Shown: positions 60,518 to 64,000 of the stretch, piece after piece
How positions within the stretch are numbered: position 1 is the first letter of the stretch
Layout: every line of letters begins with the position of its first letter
Assembly (NCBI RefSeq): GCF_022539665.2
Contig: NC_081335.1
Span: 7,750,001 to 7,814,000 of the forward strand
Length of the DNA: 64,000 nucleotides
Direction of reading: 5' to 3'
DNA from: Daphnia carinata
Taxonomy: Eukaryota > Arthropoda > Branchiopoda > Diplostraca > Daphniidae
Translations under genes and position numbers: made by a program
Notes under the pieces: model-generated
What the model saw: only the letters and a program-made list of their open reading frames with translations
Databases searched by the model: none
What the model was told of the DNA's origin: nothing

Positions 60518-63500
60518 ATGGAGCACCACTATGGAGGCCTGAACCGGCGGGCCCTCATGTTCGTCCTCCTATTGATGGCTGTCGCTCTAGCGGACGAAGA
60601 CCATCTTGAATCATCAGATGCCACAACACCAGATCTCACCACCGACACCTCTATTCCATTTACCGAACGTGATGAATTTCCGAACGATGTGGAGACTGAC
60701 GACGATGCATCCATGATGCTTGCCGTCGAAAAGACAACAACGACTCATGTGTGTCAAGCACCAGCCGATCCGGGTCCTTGCACGGCCGAATTGATCAAAT
60801 TCTTTTATGATTCTACGGCTCAACGATGTCGCCAGTTTATCTATGGGGGATGCGATGGAAATGAAAACAATTTCGTCACGGAAGCAGAATGCCTGCAAAC
60901 GTGCGGCCACGCTCTAGTCGGCCAACCCCTTAGAGATAATTACAACAACGATTTTCCCACGGATACTTCTCCATCCTACGCTGACAAAGACGAAATTCTA
61001 ACACTTGCTAACGGTCAGGGCGAGACTTCTTTCACTTTCTCGGCCGAATATCCTTTCATACAGCTAAAAGCCGTTGATATTAGCGCATTCAAACTTCGGT
61101 AAGTCATAAACACGTAGATCTACAGCGTAATGCGCTCTATTTGATTGTCGGGAGGTTTGACTTTGTTGGTCCTTTTGCCAGGCAAATTAGGGAAATCCAT
61201 TTCGAATTCCGTTCGCCGGAAGCGCAAGGCTTGTTGCTATATCAAACGCTGAGAAATCCGCCTCCAGACGAACCCAAATACGAATTGTATGTCCTTTTAG
61301 AAGGCGGGGAACTGAAAACGATTCACGTTTTTGGCGCCAATGAAACCACGCTATTGGTCGGCAAGGGTCTCAATCGCGATTGGTGGCATCGCGTCAAGAT
61401 CAACGTTGATCCAACGATCGCATCCCTGCAAGTACAAGTGGACGACGAAACACAGTCCATAGTGATTGAAGGGCTCGACAAAGACGCCGGTTATGGACGA
61501 CGCCAACACATCAACTCGACGCTCTTTATCGGAGGTAAGCATTTAGAAATGTCTTTGGATTATTTGCGTAGCTAATGAACAACAATCAAGTTTTGACAAT
61601 CTTTCGTAAAAAAAATAAAAAACTTTTTTGATTTTGCAATGCCTTTCATTACAAATGTAAATTATAAAGGCATGAACTGGGCACAAGATGAGGTGGAATC
61701 CAGTTACCTTTTTGAACACTTTGTCGGTTGTCTAAGGAACGTGCAACTTAAAACTGGATCTGATTTAAGCATCGTTCAACCTTTAAAGGCCTCCGCACAT
61801 CGAGACATTGTCGAAGGATGCGTTGACAAGTTCGTATGATTATCCATTTCATACTATTTTTTTTTTTTTCGTCGTTGAATTAATTAAACTACTTTTATTT
61901 TTGATCTCATCCGATAGGTGCAAAGCAGGTGAAAATCGATGCCGCAACGGAGGGAAATGTTTGAATCGTTATCACAGCACTGCCTGCGACTGTTTTGGCA
62001 CCAAATATGAAGGCGACAGCTGTGATTATGACAGTAAGTAACCTTTATCTACAAGCTCTCATTACAATCAAACTAATAAAAGTTATGTTAAGGAAAGCCA
62101 ATTTTTAAGTTCAATTTTAATCAACTTTTGATTTTTCGTTAGGTGCAACAACCATCACACTTCGAGGCTATTCGTACATCTCCTACCGCATCTACGACTG
62201 GAAAGATCGTGCCCACTCCGAATCTAACCGTATCAGCGTCATATTTCGCGTAAGATTTTCTTAAGAAAAAATCAAATAAATCGACGTGACTATTGTTAAT
62301 GCGATAATTTGAAACATTAGGCGCTGATGGGGGATTCCATTCTTTTCTACGCCGGGGGAACCTTTCCCTACACCAATCATGTGGCCGTTACCTTATTGGC
62401 GAATAGTTCACTATACGTCGAAGTGGACTTCGGTAATTATTATTACATAACTAAAATAATGCATGACATTGAATATAAAATTTAAAAAACTACAAGCATA
62501 TGATGTATCTAGATAATAAAAAAAATTACGTCGTGTAGAACGACCCATTGTTGGATAATTTTTGGTTAAAATCAACGTGATTGAATTAGGTGACGGACCG
62601 CATGGAGTGCATTTAGGGGAAGATTTGACAACGGGTGTCTGGAACAATTTCACTCTGGTTCATAACGGAAACGTCCTGAATTTCATACTCAACGGACGTG
62701 AGCATAAGATGATTGTCCAAGGATCTCGTTATTACTTGCGTTTCGACCCGCACATTTTCGTCGGTGGTGATCGCAAGCCTTTAGGGCTAGGTAAATAGTT
62801 TGCCGTGATTTCTTACGAATATTTTTAATGACGCTATTCAAATGTCTCGTATTTTTTGAAAACTTGCCACAGGACTCCGTTCCAGCAACAATTTCGTTGG
62901 CTGTTTGTCCGAAGTCTATTTCAACGACGTCTCCATCTTGCAGAAATTGCGAACCAATTCCCCGCACGTCTTGTACCACAGCATTTTTCGGCCCGAGATA
63001 GGCCAATGCAAGGACGTACCCGTCGTTCCAATCACCCTTCCATTCCAGGAATCTAAACTGTCCATTAGCTTGAAAACGGTTCCTTCGTCAGAGCAAAAAC
63101 TGCAGATTAATCTCGGCTTTAAAACACGCAACTCAACGGCTGTCTTAGCTCACGGCACTGGCATAACGGACAACGGCAACGTTGGCTTGTGGGAGGTACA
63201 ATTCAGAATCAAATATCCTGGGTATAACCAATCCTTTTAATATTTCTTTGGATCGGTAGTTGAAACTCAATAAAGGCGAAATGCAGTTCCGGATCTTTGA
63301 AGACGCCAGCAACGAATCGCTGAGTGTCACTGTCTTGAAGAAAGGGCAACGCTTGGCCGATGGATCGTGGCATCAAGTCCACCTAGTCTACGGACTAGAT
63401 GGCGTCAGTTTGGCTGTTGATTATCGTAGACCAGAATTCAAAAACCTGAATCAAGCAAACGTGCCTACGCTTACATTAGATGAAGATTCCGTCATTGTAA

Positions 63501-64000
63501 TTGGAGTCGGCTATCTAGACTCCCAGCCTGGTATGTATTTTTTAATAATTGATTTTCGCAAGTCTACTTCTAACTTAAAACGTAATCGATTTTTTTTTTT
63601 TTTTACTGGATCAGGATTTATCGGTTGCATACGGGATCTTGTTTTGAATCGTAGAAAGCTTGATCCTCGAGCTTTGCTCTATACGGCCGAAGTCCGCGAA
63701 ATATCGCTCGACAATTGTCAGTTGGTTGACCCTTGCCATCGTCCAAACGCTTGTGAACATGGTGGATTGTGTAACGTTGACGAAGGCCGCGTAGTTTGCG
63801 ATTGCACGGGGACAGGCTACACTGGAAAGAACTGCCATTTCGGTAATGTATACGAAATGCATTTTATCCATTAGAAAGCCTCCTAACCGTATTACTTGTA
63901 CTGCAGCTTTGTACAAGAGGACTTGCGAAGAGTTGGCACTGTTAGGGTACATGAAGAGCGGGGTCTACGAGATTGATATCGATGGCAATGGACCTCACCC
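60518..64000 (+). CDS. axo: Axotactin-like secreted protein, 5' part
   Basis: Exons 60518-61098, 61182-61534, 61670-61829, 61918-62033, 62143-62249, 62321-62432, 62590-62790, 62873-63195, 63260-63530, 63615-63842 and 63907 onward keep one frame to the window edge. A signal peptide (residues about 11-25) and an acidic linker come first. A Kunitz domain spans Cys79 to about Cys129, with FIYGGCDGNENNF. LamG domains follow, separated by an EGF module (CKAGENRCRNGGKCLN) and a second one (CHRPNACEHGGLCNV). The window ends in a fibrinogen-like start (CEELALLGYMKSGVYEIDIDG), as in neurexin IV and axotactin. In flies axotactin is secreted by glia and stabilises axonal conduction; that role is family knowledge. 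The 3' part of the gene is missing from the window. Confidence 0.88.

Overview
The window looks like nuclear DNA of a small arthropod, most likely a cladoceran crustacean such as Daphnia. The reasons are dense genes with many short GT-AG introns (often 55-80 bp), strongly conserved animal proteins with insect-type relatives (filzig, axotactin, HLH54F, n-synaptobrevin), and decayed DNA transposons and non-LTR elements between genes. The species call is inference. No bacterial features, operons or CRISPR arrays were seen.

From left to right: a filzig-like secreted serine protease (+, 790-5791); UBXN4/erasin (-, 6314-8203) and coatomer zeta (+, 10660-11760), divergent neighbours separated by a quasi-palindromic transposon of about 2.1 kb; Enhancer of polycomb (+, 15936-18663) between two long non-coding stretches; a repeat-rich block at 24.3-29.9 kb with a dead restriction-enzyme-like-endonuclease non-LTR retrotransposon (-), decayed tRNA-Leu, tRNA-Ser and tRNA-Ile copies in duplicated units, and a 341-bp hAT-like MITE with an 8-bp target duplication; TRAPPC9 (+, 18 coding exons, 30130-35823); MRPS10 (+); synaptobrevin/VAMP (-) whose start codon is split by an intron; a small lysine/arginine-rich orphan gene (+); MAK16 (-); a TCF21/musculin/HLH54F bHLH gene (-); TGS1 (-); an intronless coiled-coil membrane gene with 438-bp tandem repeats (-); UTP23 (+); and the 5' part of an axotactin-like Kunitz/LamG/EGF gene (+) that runs off the right edge.

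Most genes are housekeeping: membrane trafficking and ER quality control (UBXN4, COPZ, TRAPPC9, VAMP), ribosome and RNA maturation (MAK16, UTP23, TGS1, MRPS10), and chromatin or transcription (E(Pc), HLH54F). Filzig and axotactin act outside the cell. The genes appear independently transcribed. For every multi-exon gene except TGS1 the chosen exons add up to one uninterrupted frame with GT-AG borders, though start codons for HLH54F and the last codons of MRPS10 exon 2 have alternatives. In TGS1 one junction is ambiguous.
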